The notes under the pieces are model-generated. The model was not told the origin of the DNA. It saw nothing but the letters and a program-made list of their open reading frames with translations, and did not search any database. DNA of 64,000 bases from Oscillospiraceae bacterium. GTDB lineage: Bacteria > Bacillota > Clostridia > Oscillospirales > Ruminococcaceae. Below are positions 18,638 through 27,012 of this stretch, one piece after another. Location of the stretch: positions 153,886 through 217,885 of the forward strand of contig JAFZPP010000040.1 in the NCBI GenBank assembly GCA_017550285.1, written 5' to 3'. The stretch's first letter is position 1. Every line of letters begins with the position of its first letter. Both the position numbers and the translations under genes were made by a program.

Positions 18638-19438
18638 ATGAATAACATCGCAATCGCACAGGAGACAATTAAAATCACCGGCAGACGCGAATATCAGTAT
18701 CACGGGGAGACCGTTCGCCTGCCTGCCAAGGATTATGATTCGGTTGTCGTGATTACGCCGGAGCTTGCGCAGGAGCTTCTGTCCGATCCCCTGCCGGAGC
18801 CGGAGCGGAACAGCCCGTGCAAAACCGAAGTCACAACAGAGGATACCTTTGCCGCAGCACAGCGCCTCGGCAATGCCCTTGCGCTGAACTTTGCAAATGC
18901 GCACCGTGCAGGCGGCGGATTTCTGCTCGGCGCGAATGCGCAGGAGGAGGCGCTCTGCCGGTGCAGTACGCTCTATGCCTCAATCACCTCCGCCGATGCA
19001 TCGGAAATGTACCGCTTCAACAATACTCATATCCGCGCGACCGATTCGGATTATATGCTGCTCTCGCGCGATGTCTGTGTCTTCCGCGATCATCACTGCG
19101 AACTGCTGCCGGAGCCGTGGGAGACTGCGGTCATTACGGCACCTGCCCCGAACCGCCGCGGCGCTGCTGTATTTACATCGAAGAATACACTTGCAGAGAC
19201 CTTTCTGCACCGTTCTTTGATTATCCTGCGCGCAGCCGTCCGCTATGAATACAGGAATCTCGTACTCGGCGCATGGGGCTGCGGGGCATTCGGCAACGAT
19301 CCGAAAACGGTCGCGGAATGCTTCAAACAGGCGCTTGCGAAAGACAATCTCGGCTGTTATTTTGATACCGTCTGCTTTGCGATTTACGGCAGCGAAAGCA
19401 GCAAAAACCACCTTGCATTCAAATCTGTATTCGGATAA
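18638..19438 (+). CDS. Bacterial-type poly(ADP-ribose) glycohydrolase (TIGR02452 family)
   Basis: A 266-residue macrodomain-fold protein. The PARG signature GGG-X7-QEE is intact: Gly92-Gly94, then Gln102-Glu103-Glu104, the last being the catalytic glutamate in characterised bacterial PARGs. The C-terminal segment LVLGAWGCGAFGND also matches the family. The enzyme hydrolyses ADP-ribose polymers or protein-bound ADP-ribose in the cytoplasm. No ADP-ribosyltransferase gene is visible nearby. GGAGGG precedes the ATG; 80 bp separate it from the upstream operon and a terminator follows. Confidence 0.88.
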   Translation: MNNIAIAQETIKITGRREYQYHGETVRLPAKDYDSVVVITPELAQELLSDPLPEPERNSPCKTEVTTEDTFAAAQRLGNALALNFANAHRAGGGFLLGANAQEEALCRCSTLYASITSADASEMYRFNNTHIRATDSDYMLLSRDVCVFRDHHCELLPEPWETAVITAPAPNRRGAAVFTSKNTLAETFLHRSLIILRAAVRYEYRNLVLGAWGCGAFGNDPKTVAECFKQALAKDNLGCYFDTVCFAIYGSESSKNHLAFKSVFG

Positions 19439-19444
19439 AATAAG

Positions 19445-19482
19445 AGCCCGTGTCTGCTGCAAAAACAGACACGGGCTTTTTC
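19445..19482 (+). terminator. Terminator after the PARG gene
   Basis: AGCCCGTGTCTG pairs with CAGACACGGGCT, followed by TTTTTCG. It sits between convergent genes. Confidence 0.85.
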
Positions 19483-19490
19483 GTTTGCTG

Positions 19491-20006
19491 TCAATACCCG
19501 CTTACAACAAGAACAAAATCCCCCACTATGACAGCAAGCGCGAGCAGGCTGACGATGAACCAGACCGTAGATTTTCCTGTGCCGACCGCCTTGGTCAGCA
19601 GCGGCAAAATCAGCTTTGCAAAGATCACCGCAAGCAGACCGAAGATCAGACTGCTGACAAGCGAGATACGGTTCTGTATGGACAGAAACCAGCCCTCATA
19701 GGTCCAGTAGGTGCGGTGGAACAGAAATTCCAGCAGATACGAGCATCCGTATTCAAATACGCTTGCGGTCAGTACGCTCAGCGCAAAATACAGCCCGCTG
19801 CTTCTGACCTTCCGCAGCAGCAGATACAGCCCCCATGCACCGAAGCCGTAGATCGGACAGATCGTCAGATGCAGCATGCCGCGGTTATAGATTTTATGAT
19901 AGAGAATATAAACGCAGAGTTCCTCATAGAGCCAGCCGCCGAATGCAGCCGTAATAAATCCCCAGATCAGCAGTGAAAACCGCTGCCGTTTATTCAGCTC
20001 CTGCAT
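19491..20006 (-). CDS. CmpB-like polytopic membrane protein (putative ABC transporter permease)
   Basis: A 171-residue protein with five likely membrane helices. GGWLYEELCVYILYH near residue 25 and a CPIYGFGAWG segment match PF06541, annotated as putative ABC transporter permease though its function is not established. I chose the start at 20006, where AAGGGGGG is well spaced; an in-frame ATG at 20027 would add seven residues. Minus-strand TTGCAT (20063-20068) and TATGAT (20040-20045) with 17 bp spacing form a candidate promoter. No ATPase gene adjoins it. Confidence 0.75.
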   Translation of the reverse strand: MQELNKRQRFSLLIWGFITAAFGGWLYEELCVYILYHKIYNRGMLHLTICPIYGFGAWGLYLLLRKVRSSGLYFALSVLTASVFEYGCSYLLEFLFHRTYWTYEGWFLSIQNRISLVSSLIFGLLAVIFAKLILPLLTKAVGTGKSTVWFIVSLLALAVIVGDFVLVVSGY

Positions 20007-20275
20007 CGAACGCCCCCCTTTTTTCATGTTCCTGCCTGTATCATATCATACCCGCCGCCGCAATGCAAGACCTTTTCGCAGATTGTCACCGTTTGTAAGC
20101 AGATTGTAAGGTGAAAACGACAGACCCATGCAATCCTTCGGAACCGCCTGCCGCCGGTGAAACCGGATTGATCTGCCCCGTCATCGGAAAATGCAATCTC
20201 ATATTGTCAAATTGCCTCTTTTCTTCTGTACTATTTTCTGCTTGCATTTTTTTACTATTTTCATCAGAATAACGA

Positions 20276-20304
20276 TTGTATTTTCCGGAAGACTGTGGTA
20301 TAAT
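20276..20304 (+). promoter_or_regulatory. Promoter of the pyruvate formate-lyase locus
   Basis: TTGTAT (20276-20281), 17 bp, TATAAT (20299-20304), 67 bp before the start codon. The preceding spacer (20069-20275) has two GCAGATTGT repeats (20079 and 20099 regions) but nothing else I can assign. Confidence 0.75.
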
Positions 20305-20370
20305 AAAGAGTAAAACAAAAGCCGCGCATTTTGCGGAAGCTGCAACGCATAACAGAAAGGATGATGGTGA

Positions 20371-22449
20371 ATGTTCAATGAATTTGCACCGGAATGGGAG
20401 GGCTTTGTCCCCGGCAAATGGAGCAATTCCTCTGTCAATGTCAGAGACTTCATTCAGAAGAACATCACGCCCTATGACGGCGATGCGTCATTTCTTGCAG
20501 GACCGACAGAAGCCACACAGAAGCTCTGGGCACAGGTTATGGAGCTGTCCCGTCAGGAGCGTGAGGCTGGCGGTGTCCTCGATATGGATACGAAAATCGT
20601 CTCGACAATTACCTCGCACGGTCCGGGTTATCTGAACAAAGAACTGGAAAAGATCGTCGGTTTCCAGACGGACAAGCCCTTCAAGCGCTCGCTCCAGCCG
20701 TTCGGCGGCATCCGCATGGCGCAGCAGGCTTGCAAGGAGTACGGCTATGAGGTCGATCCGTCCGTCGTTGAGATTTTCACAAAGTACAGAAAAACGCATA
20801 ATCAGGGCGTTTTCGATGCCTACACGCCGGAGATGCGGCTTGCGAGAAAATCCGCAATCCTGACCGGTCTGCCCGATGCCTACGGCAGAGGCAGAATCAT
20901 CGGCGACTACCGCAGAATCGCCCTCTACGGCATTGACATGCTGATTGAGGACAAGGACCATCAGAAGGCGACGCATTTTGTCCGCATGACCTCAGAAAAC
21001 ATCCGTCTGCGCGAGGAGCTTTCCGAGCAGATTCGTGCGCTCGGCGAACTCAAGGAGCTCGGCAATATCTACGGCTTTGATATTTCGCGTCCGGCAAAGA
21101 ATGCGCAGGAAGCAGTGCAGTGGCTCTATTTCGGCTATCTTGCCGCCGTCAAGGAACAGAACGGCGCCGCAATGAGCCTCGGCAGAACCTCAACTTTCCT
21201 CGACATCTATATCCAGCGCGATCTTGAACGCGGCATACTCACCGAATCTGAGGCGCAGGAGCTGATTGACCACTTCATCATGAAGCTGCGCATGATCAAA
21301 TTTGCGCGCACGCCCGAATACAACGCACTGTTCTCCGGCGATCCGACATGGGTCACGGAGTCGATCGGCGGCGTATCGGTTGACGGTCAGCATATGGTCA
21401 CGAAAAACTCCTTCCGCTATCTCAATACGCTGAATAATCTCGGCACAGCGCCGGAGCCGAATCTGACCGTACTCTGGTCCAAAAAGCTGCCGCAGAATTT
21501 CAAGAGATTCTGCGCGGAAATGTCAATCAAATCCTCGTCGATTCAGTATGAAAATGACGATCTCATGCGTGTCACGCACGGCGACGATTACGCAATCGCA
21601 TGCTGCGTCTCGTCGATGGTCGTCGGCAAGGAGATGCAGTTCTTCGGCGCCAGAGCAAACCTCGCAAAGTGCCTGCTCTACGCAATCAACGGCGGCGTCG
21701 ATGAGGTCATGAAGATACAGGTCGGACCGAAATACCGCCCCGTCACCGGCGATTATCTCGATTATGACGATGTCATGGACAAGTATGACCAGATGATGGA
21801 ATGGCTTGCCGGACTCTATGTCAACACGCTGAACATCATCCACTATATGCATGACAAATACTGCTATGAAAAGGTACAAATGGCGCTGCATGACCGCGAT
21901 GTCAAGCGTTATTTTGCAACCGGTATCGCAGGTCTCTCTGTTGTTGCGGATTCGCTGAGCGCGATTAAATATGCGAAGGTCAAGTGCATCCGCGATGAAA
22001 ACGGCATTGTCGTCGATTATCAGGTCGAGGGCGACTTCCCGAAATACGGCAACGATGACGACAGAGTCGATCAGATTGCCGTCAGCATCGTCAAGACGTT
22101 CATGGACAAGATCCGCAAGCATCATACCTATCGCGGCAGCATCCCGACCATGAGCATTCTGACGATTACCTCAAATGTTGTTTACGGCAAGAAGACCGGC
22201 AACACGCCGGACGGCAGAAAGCACGGCGTACCGCTTGCACCGGGCGCAAATCCGATGCACGGCAGAGATACGCACGGTGCCGTCGCTTCACTGACATCGG
22301 TCTCAAAGCTGCCCTTCAAGCACGCACAGGACGGCATCTCCAATACCTTCTCGATCATTCCGGATGCGCTCGGAAAGGATACCAAAATTTTCTCGGGCGA
22401 CCTTGATCTGGATGCACTGCGGCAGGAGGCGGAGCATGAGACCGATTGA
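20371..22449 (+). CDS. pflB: Pyruvate formate-lyase catalytic chain lacking its glycyl-radical domain
   Basis: A 692-residue glycyl radical enzyme body; PFL converts pyruvate and CoA to acetyl-CoA and formate. The adjacent catalytic cysteines are present (ACCVSSM, Cys411-Cys412), and the sequence follows PflB to [11 protein letters not shown]. There it diverges, ending in an acidic tail without the RVSGYAV loop. Full-length PflB is about 750-760 residues. The missing part is supplied by the 79-residue protein at 22673. The stop codon overlaps the next start by 14 bp, so translation is coupled. AGAAAGGATG precedes the ATG. This is not a frameshift: each piece has its own ribosome site and stop. 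Confidence 0.93.
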   Translation: MFNEFAPEWEGFVPGKWSNSSVNVRDFIQKNITPYDGDASFLAGPTEATQKLWAQVMELSRQEREAGGVLDMDTKIVSTITSHGPGYLNKELEKIVGFQTDKPFKRSLQPFGGIRMAQQACKEYGYEVDPSVVEIFTKYRKTHNQGVFDAYTPEMRLARKSAILTGLPDAYGRGRIIGDYRRIALYGIDMLIEDKDHQKATHFVRMTSENIRLREELSEQIRALGELKELGNIYGFDISRPAKNAQEAVQWLYFGYLAAVKEQNGAAMSLGRTSTFLDIYIQRDLERGILTESEAQELIDHFIMKLRMIKFARTPEYNALFSGDPTWVTESIGGVSVDGQHMVTKNSFRYLNTLNNLGTAPEPNLTVLWSKKLPQNFKRFCAEMSIKSSSIQYENDDLMRVTHGDDYAIACCVSSMVVGKEMQFFGARANLAKCLLYAINGGVDEVMKIQVGPKYRPVTGDYLDYDDVMDKYDQMMEWLAGLYVNTLNIIHYMHDKYCYEKVQMALHDRDVKRYFATGIAGLSVVADSLSAIKYAKVKCIRDENGIVVDYQVEGDFPKYGNDDDRVDQIAVSIVKTFMDKIRKHHTYRGSIPTMSILTITSNVVYGKKTGNTPDGRKHGVPLAPGANPMHGRDTHGAVASLTSVSKLPFKHAQDGISNTFSIIPDALGKDTKIFSGDLDLDALRQEAEHETD

Positions 22450-22654
22450 GCCGCAGCCCGATGCAGACGAGCTTGCCGCAATGCTCGATGAACTCATGGC
22501 ACAGGGCACGCAGCATGTCAATCTGACCGTCGGTGCGCAGACGCGGATTCAGACGGTCAACAGCACCGAATGCAGCCCGAAGGGCGCATGTGCGGTCCCG
22601 AATTTTGAGCTGAATGATGAAGACCCCGACGCGGAAACGTCGTCGGATGACTGA
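22436..22654 (+). CDS. 72-residue protein resembling a truncated glycyl-radical domain
   Basis: It begins inside the end of pflB (ATG 22436, GGAGG just upstream). Residues 12-32 ([20 protein letters not shown]...) align with residues 9-29 of the downstream radical-domain protein, sharing the L, D, G, H, N and V positions. The segment that should hold the radical glycine is absent. Instead there are two cysteines (TECSPKGAC) and an acidic tail ([14 protein letters not shown]). It is probably a former duplicate repurposed as an accessory or structural subunit of the split enzyme; its function is unknown. Confidence 0.75.
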   Translation: MRPIEPQPDADELAAMLDELMAQGTQHVNLTVGAQTRIQTVNSTECSPKGACAVPNFELNDEDPDAETSSDD

Positions 22655-22672
22655 CCGGAAAGGAGTATCCCC

Positions 22673-22912
22673 ATGGCAAACGAACAGCAGATTGAAAACC
22701 TTGTCGAGCTGATTGACGGCTATGTCGAAAAGGGCGGACACCACCTCAATGTCAACGTATTTACGCGAGAAACACTGCTTGACGCACAGGCGCATCCGGA
22801 AAAATATCCGCAGCTGACCGTGCGCGTCTCCGGCTATGCAGTCAACTTTATCAAGCTGACAAAGGAGCAGCAGGACGACATCATTTCGCGTACTTTCCAC
22901 GAAAAAATCTAA
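22673..22912 (+). CDS. Stand-alone glycyl-radical domain of pyruvate formate-lyase
   Basis: A 79-residue protein equal to the C-terminal domain of [21 protein letters not shown] and RVSGYAVNF are intact; Gly54 is the expected radical residue made by the activating enzyme. It resembles GrcA/YfiD, which repairs oxygen-cleaved PFL. Here, however, the main chain has no such domain, so this protein is likely an essential subunit rather than a spare part. GAAAGGAG precedes the ATG, 18 bp after the previous stop. A hairpin and the activase gene follow. Confidence 0.92.
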   Translation: MANEQQIENLVELIDGYVEKGGHHLNVNVFTRETLLDAQAHPEKYPQLTVRVSGYAVNFIKLTKEQQDDIISRTFHEKI

Positions 22913-22917
22913 CCGTG

Positions 22918-22947
22918 AAAGCCCACCCCATGACCGGAGTGGGCTTT
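22918..22947 (+). terminator. Hairpin between the radical-domain and activase genes
   Basis: AAAGCCCAC pairs with GTGGGCTTT around a 12-nt loop, then GTGTTCGG. No U-run follows, so it is more likely a partial terminator or mRNA 3'-end stabiliser that lowers activase expression relative to the enzyme subunits. Confidence 0.6.
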
Positions 22948-22963
22948 GTGTTCGGAGGGACTT

Positions 22964-23710
22964 ATGCTTGGCAATATTCACTCGACGGAGAGCTTCGGCA
23001 CGGTTGACGGTCCCGGTATCCGGTTTGTAATTTTCTTTCAGGGCTGCCCGATGCGCTGTCTCTACTGCCATAATCCCGATACATGGGAAATAAAGCCGAA
23101 TCAGCAGATTTCCGCAGATGATCTCCTTGCGCAATATCGTCGCAATTCTGAATTTTACCGGAACGGCGGCATCACCGCGACCGGCGGCGAACCGATGCTG
23201 CAAATGCCGTTTCTGACAGAGCTGTTTCAGAAGGCAAAAGCCGGAGGCATCCACACCTGTCTGGATACATCCGGCATCTGCTTTGAGCCGGCGCATCCTG
23301 AAAAATATGATGCACTCATGGCTGTGACAGACCTTGTCATGCTCGATATCAAGCAGATCGACGATGCGGCGCACCGAAAACTGACCGGTCATTCCAATGA
23401 GAATATCCTCGCATTTGCGCAGTATATCAGTGAGAAGGGCGTACCGATCTGGATTCGGCATGTCATCGTGCCGGCGTGGACGGACAGCGCAGATGAACAG
23501 TACCGGCTCGGGGAATTCATCGGCGGACTGCGCACGCTGAAAGGGCTCGATGTGCTCCCCTACCATGATTTCGGCAGGCAGAAATATGACGCGCTCGGGA
23601 TAGATTATCCGCTCAAAAATACCGAACCCGTCTCCGTGGAAACCGCAGCGAAAGCCCGTCAGGAGATTCTGCGCGGCATCCGTCACCGGCTGAAATCTGA
23701 TGCAACATAA
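22964..23710 (+). CDS. pflA: Pyruvate formate-lyase activating enzyme
   Basis: A 248-residue radical SAM enzyme. The cluster motif CPMRCLYC (Cys28, Cys32, Cys35) is intact. Using S-adenosylmethionine it abstracts hydrogen from the glycine of the radical domain. The start is ATG 22964, with GGAGGG five bases upstream; its N-terminus (MLGNIHSTESFGTVDGPGIR) fits PflA. Its target here is presumably Gly54 of the separate radical-domain protein. Confidence 0.94.
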   Translation: MLGNIHSTESFGTVDGPGIRFVIFFQGCPMRCLYCHNPDTWEIKPNQQISADDLLAQYRRNSEFYRNGGITATGGEPMLQMPFLTELFQKAKAGGIHTCLDTSGICFEPAHPEKYDALMAVTDLVMLDIKQIDDAAHRKLTGHSNENILAFAQYISEKGVPIWIRHVIVPAWTDSADEQYRLGEFIGGLRTLKGLDVLPYHDFGRQKYDALGIDYPLKNTEPVSVETAAKARQEILRGIRHRLKSDAT

Positions 23711-23716
23711 TACAAG

Positions 23717-23752
23717 AACCGGACGCAGCACATCGACCGCGTCCGGTTTTTC
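23717..23752 (+). terminator. Terminator after pflA
   Basis: AACCGGACGC pairs with GCGTCCGGTT, followed by TTTCATTTG; it ends the formate-lyase locus ahead of the convergent znuB. Confidence 0.8.
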
Positions 23753-23758
23753 ATTTGC

Positions 23759-24595
23759 TTATGGTTTTGCGGCTTTCTTCCGGATGCCGGAGCAGACCGA
23801 AGCAACCGTAAACACCAGCAGATTCATCAGAATCACACTTGCACCGACCGCCGTATCAATCCAGAGCGAAAGAAACAGTCCCGCAAGGAAGCACCCGACA
23901 GAAATAATCACCGCCGTCAGCACAACGCCGCGGAAATGCTTGTTGATGCGCATTGCAGTGACTGCCGGAAAAATCATCAGGCTCGAAATCAGCAGCGCGC
24001 CCATCATCATCATGCCAAGCACGACTGTCACCGCCGTCAGCACGGCAATCAGCAGATTGTAAAAGCGCACGTTCAGTCCCGTCGCACGCGCAAAATTCTC
24101 ATCAAAGGTCACGGCGAAAATCTTATCATAGAACAGCAGATAGACAAAAAGCACACAGATGCTCAGAATCACGCTGAAAATGACGTCGCCGCGCGACATT
24201 GCAAGGATGCTGCCGAACATATAGTGGCTGACATCGGTTGTCAGATTCGCCTTTGAGGAGGCAAGGATACCGAGCGCGAGCGCCGAGGTTGAAAAGAGCG
24301 CAATCGCCGTATCACCGCCGATTCTGCTGTTCTCGGAGAGCCGCAGCAGGATATACGCCGCCGCAATGACAACCGGAATCGTCACCTTCATCGGCGCCCA
24401 GCCGAGTGCAACCGCGATGCAGAGTGTACCGTAGCCGACATGCGAGAGTCCGTCTCCGATCATGGAGCAGCGTTTCAGCACCAGACTGACGCCGAGCAGG
24501 CTTGCGCACAAGCTGACTGCGATACCGGCAATCAGCGCAGGCAGCAGGATCACTGAAATATAATCCGGCGTCAGAATCAACGAAAGATCAGTCAT
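23759..24595 (-). CDS. znuB: Zinc/manganese ABC transporter permease
   Basis: A 278-residue ABC-3 type permease with about eight membrane helices (for example LLGVSLVLKRCSMIGDGLSH, typical of the family). It forms the channel for Zn2+ (or Mn2+) with the ATPase and binding lipoprotein encoded upstream. The start codon lies inside the end of the ATPase gene (8-bp overlap), fixing it at 24595. Last gene of the zur-led operon. Confidence 0.92.
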   Translation of the reverse strand: MTDLSLILTPDYISVILLPALIAGIAVSLCASLLGVSLVLKRCSMIGDGLSHVGYGTLCIAVALGWAPMKVTIPVVIAAAYILLRLSENSRIGGDTAIALFSTSALALGILASSKANLTTDVSHYMFGSILAMSRGDVIFSVILSICVLFVYLLFYDKIFAVTFDENFARATGLNVRFYNLLIAVLTAVTVVLGMMMMGALLISSLMIFPAVTAMRINKHFRGVVLTAVIISVGCFLAGLFLSLWIDTAVGASVILMNLLVFTVASVCSGIRKKAAKP

Positions 24596-25358
24596 TTCCG
24601 CTGTCCTCCCCCGTTCCGTGGTGATGATCGGCACACTGTGCACAGTGCTCCGGCTCGGCATTTTCACCGAGGAATCTTCTGCCGACGGCACTCTTTTCAT
24701 AGTCCGCGCAGCTGCCGAAAAAGCTCTCGTTTTTGCCGATATGCAGGATCGTTTTCGCGTGACGAACCGCGCATTCCACATCATGCGTCACCATGATGAT
24801 CGTGATGCCGTGATCGTTGTGGATATGCTGCAAAATGCCGTATAATTCCGTAGCGACAAGCGGATCAAGCCCCGTCAGCGGCTCATCGAGCAGCAGCAGC
24901 TTTTTCGTCGCGCAGAGCGCTCTTGCGAGCAGAACGCGCTGCTGCTGACCGCCGGAGAGCTCCCGATAGCTGCGGTCGGCAAGCTGCGTGATATTGAGGC
25001 ACTCCATCTGCTCGGCGGCGCGTGCTTTTTCCGCCTTCGTATAAAACGGATGAATCGCCCGCCCGTTCAGGCAGCCCGAAAGCACAACCTCCCGCACCGA
25101 CGCCGGAAACGTCCGCTGAATCATGCTCTGCTGCGGCAGATAGCCGATCTCATTGCGCCTGAGTCCGTCGCCGAACCGGAGCCTGCCGCCATCCGCCTGC
25201 TTCAGTCCGAGCAGACATTTCATCAGCGTGCTCTTGCCGGAGCCATTCTCGCCGACGATGCAGAGATAATCGCCCTTCTCAACGGAAAAGCTCAGATGCT
25301 CCTGCACGGTCAGCGATTCATAGCGCAGCGTGAGGTCCTCGCATGTGATATAAGCCAT
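24588..25358 (-). CDS. znuC: Zinc/manganese ABC transporter ATP-binding protein
   Basis: A 256-residue ABC ATPase: Walker A GENGSGKST near residue 40, signature LSGGQQQR near 135, Walker B LLLDEP and the switch histidine in VTHD. It ends in a His-rich tail (HCAQCADHHHGTGE), common in zinc transporters. Its start overlaps the stop of the binding-protein gene as TAATG, indicating translational coupling. Confidence 0.94.
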   Translation of the reverse strand: MAYITCEDLTLRYESLTVQEHLSFSVEKGDYLCIVGENGSGKSTLMKCLLGLKQADGGRLRFGDGLRRNEIGYLPQQSMIQRTFPASVREVVLSGCLNGRAIHPFYTKAEKARAAEQMECLNITQLADRSYRELSGGQQQRVLLARALCATKKLLLLDEPLTGLDPLVATELYGILQHIHNDHGITIIMVTHDVECAVRHAKTILHIGKNESFFGSCADYEKSAVGRRFLGENAEPEHCAQCADHHHGTGEDSGND

Positions 25359-26317
25359 TATTTCAATGCCTCCTCAATCGCATCGAGATTTTCGGTCATG
25401 AGCTGCTGATAGTGCATTCCTGCATCATAATCCATGCGCGTCACATTGTTGCAGGATTGCAGCATTTCCGCGTGCGCACCGGTCGCGGCACAGACGGCAT
25501 CGGCGATTTTCTGCGAAGAATTTTCAAGATAGAAAACGGTCTTGATATTCTCCGATTTCACCTTGCTGATCAGGAAGGAAAGCGTCGCCGGAGAGGCATC
25601 CGTATCGCTTGTACAGCCTGAAAATGCCGCGTAATACTTCCAGCCGTAGGCATTCGTCAGATAGCGGAACGGAAATCTGTCCGCGAAAATCAGCGTATCC
25701 TGCTTCGCATTGTCATGAATCTCCCTCGCACGCTGATCGAGCGCAAGCAAGGCGCCGTGCAGCTTTTCATAGGCAGCGTCGCAGTGTTCCTGTTCCTTCG
25801 GTGCGATTTTGTTAAGCCGCTCCTGCATCGCCGTCAGCATTTTATCCGCATTGAGCGGCGCGGTCCAGATGTGCTCGTCGATCTCATCTTCTTCATGCTC
25901 CGCTTCGTGCTCATCCTCCGACTCCATGCCCTCGACGGTCTCCTCACCGAGCAGATCGACGCAGTCGAACATCCGCAGATTCTCCTTCTTCTGACGGCTG
26001 GTTTCGATGAGCTTTTCTGCCCATGTTTCAGATGCACCGCCGATATAAACAAACAGATCACAGCTCTGAATCGCGGCAACATCGGAGGGTGTCGGCTCGT
26101 ATGAATGGCTCTCGCCGCCGGGCGTCAGCAGGAGCTTGACCTCAATCGGCTTCTCATAGGAAGCGGTGAGCTGCTTTGCAAAATCATAGGTTGTGTAGAC
26201 GGTCGTGACAACAGTCAGCGTATCATTTTTCTGCGCACCGCAGCCCGAAAGCATCATGCCGCAAAGGAGCACAGCTGCCGCAGCAGCACATATTTTCTGT
26301 ATCTTCATGGATTTCAT
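25358..26317 (-). CDS. znuA: Zinc-binding lipoprotein of ABC transporter
   Basis: A 319-residue cluster 9 solute-binding protein. Signal peptide with lipobox LSGC; metal-ligand histidines include GGESHSYEPTP and DEHIWTAP. Between them is a His/Asp/Glu-rich loop (about 145-162), typical of ZnuA-type zinc proteins. I start it at 26317, where AAGGA is properly spaced and the codon overlaps the zur stop (ATGA). It delivers Zn2+ to the permease at the cell surface. Confidence 0.92.
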   Translation of the reverse strand: MKSMKIQKICAAAAAVLLCGMMLSGCGAQKNDTLTVVTTVYTTYDFAKQLTASYEKPIEVKLLLTPGGESHSYEPTPSDVAAIQSCDLFVYIGGASETWAEKLIETSRQKKENLRMFDCVDLLGEETVEGMESEDEHEAEHEEDEIDEHIWTAPLNADKMLTAMQERLNKIAPKEQEHCDAAYEKLHGALLALDQRAREIHDNAKQDTLIFADRFPFRYLTNAYGWKYYAAFSGCTSDTDASPATLSFLISKVKSENIKTVFYLENSSQKIADAVCAATGAHAEMLQSCNNVTRMDYDAGMHYQQLMTENLDAIEEALK

Positions 26318-26763
26318 TCGGTATCCTTCCCCTGTTCTGCAAGATTTGCGCTGCACTGCCCGCAGACGCCGTAAAAGACCGTGCGCGCCGGATCAATAAC
26401 GAACTGATGCTCCGCGGCGACATGGTCGGCGATCTCGTGAAGGTGATCGCAGTTGAGATGAAAGAGCGTACCGCAGACGGTACATTTCAGATGAAAATGC
26501 TGATGACAGTTACCGGCTTTGGCTTCCGCACCGGCATACTGCCAGCAGGCGCTGCCGCGGTCATCGAGCGCATAGCGCCGGACGAGTCCTTCGGCTTCGA
26601 GCTTTTCGAGCTGACGGTAGACAGTTGCCGAGCCGATCTGAACGCCGCCGGTATTGAGCGCGATGAGGAGCTCGGCAGCAGTGATATGCTGTCTGCTGTG
26701 GGCTTCGAGGTACCGGAGCACCTGTGCCTTTTGTTTGGTCTGATATCCGCCTCCGCGCGGCAT
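26314..26763 (-). CDS. zur: Fur-family regulator, probably Zur
   Basis: A 149-residue winged-helix metalloregulator. The recognition helix region reads IGSATVYRQLEKLEAEGL; structural zinc sites CTVC and CGQC are both present, as is the HQHFHLKC metal-sensing stretch. Being first in an operon with znuABC makes Zur much more likely than Fur or PerR. The start at 26763 follows GGAGGTG. A Fur-type palindrome lies between its promoter and start codon, so it likely represses its own operon when zinc is plentiful. Confidence 0.9.
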   Translation of the reverse strand: MPRGGGYQTKQKAQVLRYLEAHSRQHITAAELLIALNTGGVQIGSATVYRQLEKLEAEGLVRRYALDDRGSACWQYAGAEAKAGNCHQHFHLKCTVCGTLFHLNCDHLHEIADHVAAEHQFVIDPARTVFYGVCGQCSANLAEQGKDTE

Positions 26764-26786
26764 ATCGCTCACCTCCAAAATGAAAA

Positions 26787-26801
26787 TGATAACCTTTCTC
26801 A
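26787..26801 (-). promoter_or_regulatory. Candidate Zur box
   Basis: The minus strand reads TGAGAAA-G-GTTATCA, a 7-1-7 inverted repeat close to the TGATAAT-N-ATTATCA consensus of Fur-family operators. It lies just downstream of the predicted transcription start of the zur operon. Confidence 0.65.
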
Positions 26802-26811
26802 ATTTGATACC

Positions 26812-26840
26812 ATTATACCACGTTTATGCTGATTTGTCAA
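26812..26840 (-). promoter_or_regulatory. Promoter of the zur-znuACB operon
   Basis: Minus strand TTGACA (26835-26840), 17 bp, TATAAT (26812-26817): a consensus promoter. Confidence 0.85.
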
Positions 26841-27012
26841 GCGAATGCGGGGAGACAACGCCAAGCGGTCAGAGGGAAGTTTGCAGGCACGCCTTCTGAC
26901 TTTTTCTCCTTTCTCTATTTCAAAAAAACTTTACGCAAAAAATCAAGCCAAAATCAGAATTCTGTGCTATAATAAAATTACGGTATACCGAAATCAGAAG
27001 GAGGTGCATACC

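Noticed and set aside
22436..22912. Formate-lyase split considered as a frameshift or sequencing error
   Set aside because: Each piece has its own start, ribosome site and stop, and the extra 72-residue protein cannot be joined to make a normal PFL.
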